From Candidatus Mediterraneibacter surreyensis (GTDB lineage: Bacteria; Bacillota; Clostridia; Lachnospirales; Lachnospiraceae): a stretch of DNA of 33,867 nucleotides. The position numbers were made by a program, and so were the translations under genes. The DNA lies in assembly GCA_019118885.1 (NCBI GenBank), contig DWYB01000051.1:1-33867 (forward strand). Reading direction: 5' to 3'. Below, piece by piece: positions 16,601 through 23,476 of this stretch (positions are counted from its first letter, which is position 1; every line of letters starts with the position of its first letter). The notes beneath the pieces are model-generated. The model saw only the letters and a list, made by a program, of their open reading frames with translations, searched no databases and was not told where the DNA came from.

Positions 16601-17028
16601 TGGGAAATATCGTGGCGTCTTACGGAATCGAAGGGCAGAAGTTCCCTTATCAGTTCCACAATTATGCGGCGGCTTTCGATGAGAGTGTCCTATCCGGTCT
16701 GACGGCACTGGCTTCCGGGTATGACTATAATACAGAAATCGCAGGGATCACGCAGGAAGATGAGAGCCGTCTGTATACGGACTATTATAATGAGAGTGTG
16801 AAGGGAAAACTGGAGCGTGTGCTGGCGGATCTGTTCACTTCTCAGGAGAGGTATCCGTCTTACTGTGCACACCCGGCTGTGCAGGCGCTGACAGAAGAAC
16901 GCATGAAAGATGAGGAAGAGCTGAAACGCTGTCTGTACTCATACAATTATTATGATAAATGGTATCACATCGATTACGATGGCATAGTATTGAGCGATCT
17001 GATGTTTTTCGGAAAGGAAGTACTGTAG
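13651..17028 (+). CDS. Large surface protein: cohesin-like domain, membrane hairpin, dockerin, Pro/Glu repeat and M26 peptidase N-terminal region; catalytic domain missing
   Basis: 1125 residues from the ATG at 13651; an upstream in-frame TTG at 13639 abuts the ribosome site. Order: signal peptide (1-26); cohesin-like beta domain (about 30-160); acidic Pro linker (162-258); VQTGD, a degenerate sortase-like motif, then a membrane segment (266-288); a short basic loop; a second membrane segment (301-317); a dockerin with two calcium loops, GDVDRDGSID and ADLNDDGKLT (about 326-383); Pro/Glu repeats (386-470); then a region with GLUG-like repeats (GGIVGRTEAGALIEDCYVTG) and an end resembling Peptidase_M26 N-terminal domains of IgA1-protease/ZmpB proteins (NYYDKWYHIDYDG). 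No HExxH zinc motif is present. The protein stops where M26 enzymes continue, and gene fragments follow, so this is probably a truncated enzyme that may survive as an adhesin. Confidence 0.75.
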   Translation: MRKVRALLAAAVLMCGLLWIGADVFGADNLEMQVSSGTTEAAPGEDITLTFSLAGYDDIQEGIYALEATLEYDTDIFETVEEPDFETLSGWEQLRYNADNGQFAVINKNGSVEDEAAFQLTLTAKTQTEIKETTITLKNVSVSEGKEDIFLEDTEFQMAVDSDEQPENGGGEDVPEEPDETPEDSDEQPEIPEENPEETPERPDEVPDGTGEVSGDDNSSVEDDQNGMSENIEDSQTNADSEDPVQMSTEQQSGDQEKVQTGDTTGGLIFFAMLLLVSLSVLGGILVTRTRKRKQNKNGPKILAGLILCSILAVSAGIRTEAAREKGDVDRDGSIDYTDVELIQKHLIDLEILGQDAQEPADLNDDGKLTVTDLALLVRMIENRTDDETPPDPEDPSEPGEPSEPEEPSEPGEPSEPEEPSEPGEPSDPEGPSEPGEPSEPEEPTDPEEPAEPENPSDPEEPEEEIQEAIELKDITDTTLYYSEGGKTEEIDILDITKGLPEDPENYFAVIGMESLPDLYTGISEFRQEKSGTVSAVIDQENVIRYDADGNRIEEYAFPVAYRDKEGEHPLIKSAQELFDKMAAEPKGTFELTENLDASGISADAPAVAGTFTGELDGNGFRIRNLPTSLFGTLSGAHIHDLVIEDAAVTAQRSGILANFIQRQSIVEDVFIIDSSVSNSVDEMGAFAGKLSDSTIRRSASVNVSLRGLVAVGGIVGRTEAGALIEDCYVTGKVQGTYDHPSLGARTGGITGWHGGGKISRCYTNAEIIAPAKKGNGGIIGGPNTGSPVIEYSLSMSTGAGFRIAGFDVLESVKEVYEYSGSGSATNVTEANGNNVKETDAVYDRTFYEDILGFDGKVWDLEGLALKKLPILSDSPVEDNSYGIPSYNEVKDHEDYQAERETVYANMAEIMPFADTALWVEYGNGLSGSDPLAAKKIKYVLPLDGQGTYVAGIHRETPGRAVKIRVIFEDDTRQEYSLTEAKLVGNIVASYGIEGQKFPYQFHNYAAAFDESVLSGLTALASGYDYNTEIAGITQEDESRLYTDYYNESVKGKLERVLADLFTSQERYPSYCAHPAVQALTEERMKDEEELKRCLYSYNYYDKWYHIDYDGIVLSDLMFFGKEVL
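14827..15040 (+). repeat. Tandem 36-bp repeats coding a Pro/Glu/Ser spacer
   Basis: Near-identical units built on the 12-residue pattern GEPSEPEEPSEP repeat about three to four times, grading into PTDPEEPAEPENP-type variants. They form a rigid, acidic spacer between the dockerin and the M26-like region and are a likely site of length variation between strains. Confidence 0.85.
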
Positions 17029-17059
17029 ATCGAAGAAATTCAGGCGTTAATGCACATGA

Positions 17060-17285
17060 GAAGTTTCCCGGCATATATAAAGGAAAAATGGACTTCTCTA
17101 AAGAAAGAATGTCCGTGAAATTACTTCTGGATGTGTCGCAGACAGAGCTTTTTATCAATGATGGTGAACTGGTTATGACTAACCTTGTATTTCCGGAAAA
17201 AAAATATGAGATTAAACTCTTTGTGGAAAATGGTACCGTCTTGATAGAGTCTTGTGTGATTTATGAATTGGAGGCATGTATGTGA
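17060..17285 (+). pseudogene. C-terminal remnant of a GH32 fructosidase
   Basis: In one frame about 70 codons encode YKGKMDFSKERMSVKLL, then LFINDGELVMTNLVFP and a final beta strand ending at a TGA. This is the pattern of the C-terminal beta-sandwich of GH32 sucrose-6-phosphate hydrolases and levanases (usual form: VEIFVNDGE..TSRIFP). No catalytic propeller (NDPNG, RDP or EC motifs) is present and there is no start with a ribosome site. The piece follows the truncated M26-like gene by about 30 bases, showing that rearrangement joined unrelated gene ends here. Confidence 0.75.
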
Positions 17286-17439
17286 TATAATCACTGTCGA
17301 AATTGATGAATTGCGCAGACTGTGGGAAATGGAATGAGGAATTGATTGGATGGAGAAAAAAGACTGGAACCTAGAAAGTGCCAAGGGCACTGGTCAGACG
17401 GGCTGGAAAAGAGCTTAGAGAATTCAGATGAGCTCTGTA

Positions 17440-17856
17440 TGGCAGAAGGAAGGGGGAAATTCCGTCATGTACGGTTCGGGTATTCGCCGGATAAAATTCT
17501 GATGAACAACATCAGTTTCACGGCACAGCCGGGGCAGAAGATCGCTATTGTCGGAAGTACAGGCGCGGGTAAGACTACGCTTATCAATCTTCTGATGCGG
17601 TTCTATGAGGTAAACGGCGGACAGATTTTTCTGGACGGCAGGGATACGGCAGATATGACATATGAAGATCTGCGGAGCAATTTTGGTATGGCGCTGCAGG
17701 ATACATGGCTTTTTGACGGCACGATCGCGGAGAACATCGCATATGGATGCCCGGGTGCTTCCCGGGATGAAATACATCATCGAACAAGGTGACCACAGAG
17801 GACTGCTGAAAGCCGGCGGAGCCTATGCAGAACTGTATAACAGCCAGTACGCATAA
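17440..17856 (+). pseudogene. ABC exporter ATPase fragment with internal deletion
   Basis: The first part (17440-17790) encodes an ABCB-type nucleotide-binding domain start: FGYSPDKILMNNISF, Walker A GSTGAGKTTL and a Q-loop ALQDTWLFDGTIAENIAYG. It then breaks at PGASRDEI. A second frame from 17767 gives the last 29 residues of such a protein (IIEQGDHRGLL..GGAYAELYNSQYA). About 120 residues holding the signature motif, Walker B and H-loop are absent, and the membrane domain is also missing. The joint lies at CGGGATGAAA, where both parts overlap. It cannot encode a working ATPase. Confidence 0.85.
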
Positions 17857-17881
17857 CTGGACTTGAAGTGTGCCTGATGGG

Positions 17882-17921
17882 TTCCAGTTCACTGCGTCTG
17901 TAACAGATGAGTGAACTGGAA
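17882..17921 (+). terminator. Hairpin after the ABC remnant
   Basis: TTCCAGTTCACT and AGTGAACTGGAA pair perfectly around a 16-base loop, 25 bases after the end of the ABC fragment. There is no T-tract, so termination is uncertain; it may be a relic of the original exporter gene end. Confidence 0.45.
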
Positions 17922-17931
17922 TAGTCATAAT

Positions 17932-17966
17932 CCCCCGCAGGAGAGCATATGCTTTCCTTGCGGGGG
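17932..17966 (+). promoter_or_regulatory. Hairpin that includes the ribosome site of the GH18 gene
   Basis: CCCCCGCAGGAGAGCA pairs with TGCTTTCCTTGCGGGGG with small bulges. The 3' arm GCGGGGGTGAT contains the only plausible ribosome site for the ATG at 17974, so folding would hide it. Confidence 0.55.
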
Positions 17967-17973
17967 TGATTTT

Positions 17974-19089
17974 ATGATTTACGTAGTAAAAAATGGTGAT
18001 ACGATGGAAAAAATCTCGAATGAGACGCAGATCCCTGTTCAGAAGATCATATCTGATAATCAGTTGATATACAGTGACAGACTTGTGCCTGGCCAGGCGC
18101 TGCTTCTTTTAGGTGAGGGAGAGACCGGCGGGCTTGGCGACGGGCGGATCATCGGCGGGTATGCTTATCCGTTTGTCGATCCGCCTGTGTTGGAGGAAGC
18201 GCTCACGGCACTGAGTGAAATGCTCATGTTTTCCTATGGATTTACATTTGAGGGAAATCTCGTCGCACCGATGCAGGATGACCAGTGGATGATCGAACGG
18301 ACAAAAAGTGCCGGAGCACAGCCGTGGATGGTCCTGACACCTCTTTCCTCAGAAGGAGCATTTAACAATCAGTTGATAAAAGTTCTTATGGAAAATCAGG
18401 AACTGCAGGATAGGCTGATCGAACAAATGCTTATAGTGATGCAGGAAAAAGGATATGAGGGATTGGATATTGATTTTGAATATATCCTGCCGGAGAACAG
18501 GGAGCAGTACGCACAGTTTGCCGGGAGAGCGCGGGAGAAAATGAACGAATACGGATATAAAGTGACTGTTGCTGTGGCCCCTAAAATATCAAACAGCCAG
18601 AGAGGAATCCTGGTAGAAGGCGTGGATTACGCTTTATTGGGTCAGAACGCGGATGCGGTATTTCTTATGACATATGAGTGGGGATATACTTACGGTCCGC
18701 CTATGGCCGTGGCGCCGCTCGACAAAGTTCGGGAGGTAGTGGAGTATGCAGTTACACAGATTCAGCCGGAACAGCTCATACTTGGTATTCCCAATTACGG
18801 ATATGACTGGACGCTGCCCTATGAGAGAGGAATCAGCAGGGCAAGATCTATCGGAAATGTAGAGGCTGTGGAGATTGCGGCAGAAAACGGCGCAACCATT
18901 GAGTATGCACAGATTTCACAGAGTCCATGGTTCACTTACCGTAAGAACGGAATGGAACATGTCGTATGGTTTGAGGATGTGCGGAGCATCACGGCAAAGT
19001 GGGAGCTGGTCAGAGAGATGGGGCTGTCAGGAGCAAGGTACTGGAATCTGATGCGGCCGTTCCGCGCCAACTGGCTGCTGGTAAGATGA
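17974..19089 (+). CDS. LysM-GH18 peptidoglycan hydrolase (SleL/YaaH-like)
   Basis: Predicted N-acetylglucosaminidase of the spore cortex-lytic YaaH/SleL group, 371 residues. One LysM domain covers residues 1-50 (YVVKNGDTMEKISNET) and the GH18 barrel follows, with the DxDxE motif in LDIDFEY and catalytic Glu169. The typical YaaH features LTALSEMLMFSYGFT and ILGIPNYGYDW are present. It has no signal peptide, as expected for proteins made in the mother cell and placed on the spore surface. Start at 17974 uses GGGGGTGA 4-8 bases upstream; upstream codons in the frame lack homology. This gene points to an endospore-forming host. It ends before a bidirectional terminator. Confidence 0.93.
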   Translation: MIYVVKNGDTMEKISNETQIPVQKIISDNQLIYSDRLVPGQALLLLGEGETGGLGDGRIIGGYAYPFVDPPVLEEALTALSEMLMFSYGFTFEGNLVAPMQDDQWMIERTKSAGAQPWMVLTPLSSEGAFNNQLIKVLMENQELQDRLIEQMLIVMQEKGYEGLDIDFEYILPENREQYAQFAGRAREKMNEYGYKVTVAVAPKISNSQRGILVEGVDYALLGQNADAVFLMTYEWGYTYGPPMAVAPLDKVREVVEYAVTQIQPEQLILGIPNYGYDWTLPYERGISRARSIGNVEAVEIAAENGATIEYAQISQSPWFTYRKNGMEHVVWFEDVRSITAKWELVREMGLSGARYWNLMRPFRANWLLVR

Positions 19090-19134
19090 ACTGCCAGAAA
19101 AAAAGTGTTTACAAATTATTCCTGTCTTATACGC

Positions 19135-19163
19135 AAAAAGCCGGTCTATGAGACCAGCTTTTT
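19135..19163. terminator. Bidirectional terminator between GH18 and MATE genes
   Basis: AAAAAGCCGGTCT and AGACCAGCTTTTT pair over 13 positions with one mismatch (C-A, or G-U on the minus strand) around a three-base loop. A/T tracts are on both sides, so it can end both convergent genes. It overlaps the stop codon and last codons of the MATE gene. Confidence 0.85.
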
Positions 19164-20480
19164 GTGTTTTACGATGTAGTATCCAATGCCCAGTGCGTCC
19201 GCCAGGAACCATCCGATGGGAACAGACCACCAGATGCCAACGACTCCGAAGACAGGGAGCGCTGACAGTGCATAGGCAAGGGCTACGCGAGTTCCGAGAG
19301 ACATGATCGTCAGTACAACAGACATACCCGGTTTTCCAAGCGCCCGGTATAGCCCGTAGAGCAGGAAAAGAATCCCGATCAGCGCATAGAAAGCGCCTTC
19401 GATGCGCAGATAGCAGACGCCTTCGGAAATGACGGCAGTCTCGCCGGAATCAATAAACAGTGACATCAGCGGATCGGCAAATAGAAAGACAAGCAATGAG
19501 ATCACAAGACTAAAAGCAACGGATGTCACGACTGCTGTCCGGATCCCTTTTCTGATACGATCTGTCTGCCCTGCACCGTAATTCTGTGCGATAAAAATAG
19601 AAAATGCATTTCCGAAATCCTGTACCGGAAGATAGGCGAAGGCGTCGATCTTTACCGCTGCGGCGAATGCCGCCATGATCGTTGTGCCGAAGCTGTTGAC
19701 CAGCCCCTGTACAGCGAGGATGCCGAGATTCATGATAGATTGCTGCAGACAGGTGAGAGCAGAAAAATTCGTGATTTCCTTTATGCGGGATCTGCGCAGA
19801 TGTATTTTCCCGTCCAGACAGAGCAGATGGGGAAATTTAATCCGTGTATAAACTGCAATGCCGATCCCCGATACATATTGGGAAATGACCGTTGCTTCTG
19901 CAGCGCCGGCGACACCGCGGTTTAACACTGCTACAAAGAACAGATCCAGTACGATATTCAGTCCTGCGGAAACCGCCAGAAAGATAAGGGGAACTACGGA
20001 ATTTCCGAGAGAGCGCAGGAGTGAAGCAAAAAAGTTATACAGAAAGATCCCGATTAGTCCGGCAAATATTACGATCAGGTAATCCTTCATTAATCCGGTC
20101 AGCTCATCCGGTGTGCGAAGAAAGCAGATGATCCAGTCGATACCTGCAAAGACGAGAATATTCAGCACAACTGTCACGACTCCGAGAAGAACGAAAGACG
20201 CCAGTATTCCTTCCTTGAGTGCGGTTTCGTCTTTCTGGCCGAACCGGATGGAGAATACGGTTCCGCTTCCCATGGCAAGGCCCAGCAGGATCGAAGTTAA
20301 AAACGTCATCAGCGAAAATGCCGAACCGACCGCTGCGAGGGCGTCTGCCCCGAGAAACCGTCCGACGATCAGCGTATCCGCAATGTTGTAGCACTGCTGC
20401 AGCAGGTCGCCGAGTATCATGGGAATGGCAAAACGCAGCATCGTTTTCATGACAGGACCGTGTGTCAGTTCATTTTCCAT
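19146..20480 (-). CDS. MATE-family multidrug/sodium antiporter
   Basis: Inner-membrane efflux protein of 444 residues with about 12 transmembrane helices in two MatE repeats. The N-terminal repeat begins ENELTHGPVMKTMLRFAIPMILGDLLQQCYNIADTLIVGRFLG, characteristic of the Firmicute MATE group; the motif recurs near residue 240. The ATG at 20480 is chosen because homology begins there; upstream in-frame codons to 20612 run through the divergent promoters. Its substrate is unknown. The divergent Lrp/AsnC gene may control it. Confidence 0.92.
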   Translation of the reverse strand: MENELTHGPVMKTMLRFAIPMILGDLLQQCYNIADTLIVGRFLGADALAAVGSAFSLMTFLTSILLGLAMGSGTVFSIRFGQKDETALKEGILASFVLLGVVTVVLNILVFAGIDWIICFLRTPDELTGLMKDYLIVIFAGLIGIFLYNFFASLLRSLGNSVVPLIFLAVSAGLNIVLDLFFVAVLNRGVAGAAEATVISQYVSGIGIAVYTRIKFPHLLCLDGKIHLRRSRIKEITNFSALTCLQQSIMNLGILAVQGLVNSFGTTIMAAFAAAVKIDAFAYLPVQDFGNAFSIFIAQNYGAGQTDRIRKGIRTAVVTSVAFSLVISLLVFLFADPLMSLFIDSGETAVISEGVCYLRIEGAFYALIGILFLLYGLYRALGKPGMSVVLTIMSLGTRVALAYALSALPVFGVVGIWWSVPIGWFLADALGIGYYIVKHKKLVS

Positions 20481-20531
20481 TTTAAATCCACAGCTTTCTT
20501 TTCGTAAGTTTATAATTAACATTCGTAATAT

Positions 20532-20560
20532 ATGATAATTCCAAACTGATAGAATGTCAA
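20532..20560 (-). promoter_or_regulatory. Promoter of the MATE gene
   Basis: On the minus strand TTGACA (20555-20560) and TATCAT (20532-20537) are 17 bases apart. Its -35 nearly abuts the -35 of the divergent regulator promoter, so one bound protein could affect both. Confidence 0.75.
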
Positions 20561-20562
20561 TA

Positions 20563-20592
20563 TTGACTCTTATTTTTGACACATAGTATAAT
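20563..20592 (+). promoter_or_regulatory. Promoter of the Lrp/AsnC regulator
   Basis: TTGACT (20563-20568) and TATAAT (20587-20592) are separated by 18 bases. Predicted transcription starts near 20599, leaving a leader of about 37 bases with AAAGGAGG before the ATG. Confidence 0.75.
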
Positions 20593-20635
20593 TGCAGATA
20601 AGGCAGAGCCATGAGGCAAAAAGGAGGTATTTCTC

Positions 20636-21094
20636 ATGTTTATGGACGGACTGGATGATCTGGACCGGAAAATCGTGAATCTGCTGATCCAGAATGCAAG
20701 AATGTCGTATTCGGAGATCGGTCAGCAGGTCGGGATTTCACGGGTGGCTGTAAAAATGCGCGTGCAGGCGCTTGAGCAGAAGGGCATTATTGAAGAATAT
20801 ACGACCATTATTAATCCGCAGAAGATCAGCGGTGCGGTCTCCTGCTATTTTGAGATAGAGACAAAGCCAGATACACTGGCGGAAGTGGCGGGTATTCTGG
20901 AGAAGAACGATACGGTCACCCAGATTTACCGCGTGACCGGAAAGAGCAGGCTCCATGTCCATGCAGTTGCCTCATCCAACGAGGAGATGGAAGATCTGAT
21001 CTGTAATACAATGGACAAGCTGCCGGGAGTGGTCGAGTGTACGTGTAATACGATCTTGTCAAGAATCAAGGATATTAAAGGACTGCGGCTGTGA
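20636..21094 (+). CDS. Lrp/AsnC-family transcriptional regulator
   Basis: A 152-residue DNA-binding regulator that usually responds to amino acids. The N-terminal winged helix (LDDLDRKIVNLLIQNARMSYSEIGQQVGISRVAVKMRV, about 4-45) is joined to a C-terminal RAM ligand/oligomerisation domain (about 65-145, VTQIYRVTGKSRLHVHAVA). A strong AAAGGAGG precedes the ATG; a second ATG two codons later is also possible. Divergent from the MATE gene and 52 bases upstream of cbiG, with which it may be co-transcribed. Its regulon is unknown. Confidence 0.92.
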   Translation: MFMDGLDDLDRKIVNLLIQNARMSYSEIGQQVGISRVAVKMRVQALEQKGIIEEYTTIINPQKISGAVSCYFEIETKPDTLAEVAGILEKNDTVTQIYRVTGKSRLHVHAVASSNEEMEDLICNTMDKLPGVVECTCNTILSRIKDIKGLRL

Positions 21095-21146
21095 CGGAGA
21101 AGGCAGGACAGGCAGCAGAGAAGTTTTAGAATAGAGGACGGAGTTA

Positions 21147-22277
21147 ATGAGCAGTTCAAAAAACATGAATATAATCGTTCTTAGTTTTACCGGAACAGGA
21201 ACAGAATTGAACAGACGGTTATGTGAAAAATTGAAGAAGAACTTTCATCTGGAAAGAGGTGCGAATGCGTGCATCGGATATGCACCGGAAAAATACGCGG
21301 GGGAGGGAATCCTGCCTCTTCCTGCTGATAAAGCAGCCCTGATCGGCAGCGGATGGGGGAAGTCAGCGTATGTTTTTATCGGGGCAGCGGGGATTGCCGT
21401 CCGGTATATCGCTCCGTGGGTGAAAGATAAATACACAGATTCCCCGGTGCTGGTGATCGACGAGAAAGGACAATATGTAATTCCTTTGCTTTCCGGTCAT
21501 GTGGGAGGCGCGGCAGCTCTGGCGGATGAAGTCGCGGATATGATCGGGGCAGTGCCGGTCCATACTACGGCCACAGATGTGCAGGGAAAATTTGCTGTAG
21601 ATGTGTTCGCCAAAAAAAATGGACTGGTAATTACGGACCGGGAGGCGGTCAAGAAAATATCGGCAGGACTGCTGAATGGAGAAAAGGCTGCATTATATAT
21701 AGAAGATCCGTTTGTCAACGTCACAGGAACACCTCCGGACGAAATTGTCCTTTGCGAGTCTTTTAAAAAAGCGGAACAGTATTCTTATCAAATTATTATT
21801 ACAGGAAGTTTAGAACAATATGTGAAGGGCAGAGAAAGCGAAGTAAAGGAACCGGAACAGGAAGGCTGCTCACTGCTGCTTCTTCCCCGGAATATTGCGG
21901 CCGGGATCGGATGCAGAAAAGGGATAGAAGAATCTGTTCTGGAAAACGGCTTTCTGGGAATCCTTGCTGAGAACGGGGTGGATATCAGACAGGTGAAAAG
22001 CATAGCCAGTATAAATCTGAAGAAAAATGAGCCGGCGCTTCTGCATCTCTGTGAAAAATACCGCATCCCGTTTGAAACATACACTGCGGAAGAGTTAAGA
22101 AGCGTATCGGATGTCACGACAGCATCGGAATTTGTGAAGAAGATAACCGGAGTGGACAATGTGTGCGAGCGGGCGGCAAGGCTTAGCTGCAGCGCCGGGA
22201 GCATGATACAGGGAAAACGTATACGGGAGGGAATGACAGCAGCGCTTGTGAAGTGCCCAATGGAGATTACATTTTGA
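21147..22277 (+). CDS. cbiG: Cobalt-precorrin-5A hydrolase
   Basis: Opens the delta-lactone ring of cobalt-precorrin-5A and releases acetaldehyde in anaerobic cobalamin synthesis. 376 residues in three parts: N-terminal domain (AALIGSGWGKSAYVFIGAAGIAVRYIAPWVKDKYTDSPVLVIDEKGQYVIPLLSGHVGGA split over about 55-140), a central domain and the C-terminal CbiG domain (NIAAGIGCRKGIEE to SDVTTASEF). It appears complete. Oddly, no other corrin-ring gene is nearby; the neighbours are an Lrp regulator and an XRE-Uma2 gene, and no cobalamin riboswitch is seen upstream. GACGGAG precedes the ATG at a usable distance. Confidence 0.92.
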   Translation: MSSSKNMNIIVLSFTGTGTELNRRLCEKLKKNFHLERGANACIGYAPEKYAGEGILPLPADKAALIGSGWGKSAYVFIGAAGIAVRYIAPWVKDKYTDSPVLVIDEKGQYVIPLLSGHVGGAAALADEVADMIGAVPVHTTATDVQGKFAVDVFAKKNGLVITDREAVKKISAGLLNGEKAALYIEDPFVNVTGTPPDEIVLCESFKKAEQYSYQIIITGSLEQYVKGRESEVKEPEQEGCSLLLLPRNIAAGIGCRKGIEESVLENGFLGILAENGVDIRQVKSIASINLKKNEPALLHLCEKYRIPFETYTAEELRSVSDVTTASEFVKKITGVDNVCERAARLSCSAGSMIQGKRIREGMTAALVKCPMEITF

Positions 22278-22446
22278 TATATGTGGACAATACTATTCCG
22301 GTATCTGCCGCGGCTGCTCTGATTATCTCCGGTGTCTTATCGAAAATCAGTTTTTTGAATCTATCCAAAAAGAGATAAATGCGTATAAATGGACAAATAT
22401 AGGATATATTTTGGATGAATTGCGGTTAAAATCAGTTGATACATAG
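22252..22446 (+). other. Open frame without start codon, possible gene relic
   Basis: After cbiG one frame stays open for about 64 codons and reads YSGICRGCSDYLRCLI..NQFFESIQKEINAYKW..GYILDELRL before a TAG. It has protein-like composition but no ATG, GTG or TTG near its beginning and no ribosome site, and it overlaps the cbiG end. I do not recognise the family; it may be the tail of a lost gene or chance. Confidence 0.25.
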
Positions 22447-22464
22447 ATCTCTATGCAGTATAAT
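22436..22464 (+). promoter_or_regulatory. Promoter and palindromic operator candidate of the XRE-Uma2 gene
   Basis: TTGATA (22436-22441) and TATAAT (22459-22464) are 17 bases apart. The spacer contains CATAGATCTCTATG (22442-22455), two 6-base arms around TC, a good site for self-repression by the helix-turn-helix protein downstream (inference). Confidence 0.7.
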
Positions 22465-22541
22465 AAGGACACGAAAAGATCTTATGGTGTGGATCGGGAC
22501 TTAGGAAACTTTCTACAGAAGCGGAAAGGAGAAGTGTGCTT

Positions 22542-23321
22542 ATGACGATCAGGGAGATGCAGGAGAGAAAAAAAGAGCTCGGTCTTACTTATGCACAGAT
22601 AGCGGAGCGGTCAGGGCTGCCGGTGGGAACGGTTCAGAAAGTACTCGGAGGGATTACCCTGACACCCAGATATGATACGATCATGGCGCTGGAGAGTGTG
22701 CTGGGTGAGGAGCCGCCTATGGCAGTGAGAGAGTCAGCCATACCGTATAATGTGAAGAAGCAGGGAGAATACACACTGGAGGATTACTATCAGTTTCCGG
22801 ATGACGTGCGCCTGGAGCTGATCGACGGCGTGATCTATTACCTGTCCTCACCGACGTCTGCCCATCAGCTCATCGGAGGCTATATATACAGCAGGATGCT
22901 TCAGCATGTGCTGAATCATGGCGGGGAATGTCTGCCGATGATCGCGCCAATGGATGTACAGCTTGACTGTGATGAAAAGACGATGGTAGAGCCGGATGTG
23001 CTCATCGTGTGCGACAGGGACAAGATTATCAACCGATGTGTGTACGGCGCCCCGGATTTTATCATTGAGATACTGTCAAAGTCTACGAAGAAGAAAGATT
23101 CCGTGATCAAACTGAATAAATATCTGAACGCAGGCGTGCGGGAATACTGGATGATCGATCCCATGAAAAAGAAGGTTATCGTATATGACTTTGATCATGA
23201 TGAATATCCGGTAGTCTACGGTTTTGATGCGAAAGTTCCGGTTGGAATCTGGAACGGGGAGCTGGAGATCGACTTCGCGGAAGTGTACGATCATGTGAAA
23301 TTTCTCTATGAGCGAAAATAA
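22542..23321 (+). CDS. XRE helix-turn-helix fused to Uma2 (DUF820) nuclease-fold domain
   Basis: 259 residues. An XRE-type helix-turn-helix occupies about 1-58 (GLTYAQIAERSGLPVGTVQKVLGG). The Uma2 domain follows from about 75 to 255. Motifs of the PD-(D/E)xK-like Uma2 fold are RLELIDGVIYYLSSPTSAHQ, VEPDVLIVC, APDFIIEILS and YLNAGVREYWMIDP. The ATG at 22542 lies 10 bases after GGAG; a GTG two codons earlier is only 4 bases away. Uma2 proteins are widespread and their role is unproven (nuclease or defence suggestions exist). A promoter with a palindromic spacer precedes it. Confidence 0.87.
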   Translation: MTIREMQERKKELGLTYAQIAERSGLPVGTVQKVLGGITLTPRYDTIMALESVLGEEPPMAVRESAIPYNVKKQGEYTLEDYYQFPDDVRLELIDGVIYYLSSPTSAHQLIGGYIYSRMLQHVLNHGGECLPMIAPMDVQLDCDEKTMVEPDVLIVCDRDKIINRCVYGAPDFIIEILSKSTKKKDSVIKLNKYLNAGVREYWMIDPMKKKVIVYDFDHDEYPVVYGFDAKVPVGIWNGELEIDFAEVYDHVKFLYERK

Positions 23322-23387
23322 GGAATACACAGAATATTCACTAAAATTAAAGAAGTATAAACAATTCTAAAATAAGTGATAAAGTCA

Positions 23388-23416
23388 CTGACAAAAGCGT
23401 ATTCTTCTGTTAAAAT
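23388..23416 (+). promoter_or_regulatory. Promoter of the 54-residue peptide gene
   Basis: CTGACA (23388-23393) and TAAAAT (23411-23416) are 17 bases apart, upstream of an excellent ribosome site and ATG at 23477. Confidence 0.65.
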
Positions 23417-23476
23417 GCAAACGTAACGTGAAACAGACATCGAAAGTTTGGGATTCAATTACAGGAGGAATGGATT

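Noticed and set aside
23376-23388. GTGA/TCAC inverted repeat before the small peptide gene as an operator
   Set aside because: Arms are only 4-5 bases long and expected by chance in A/T-rich DNA.
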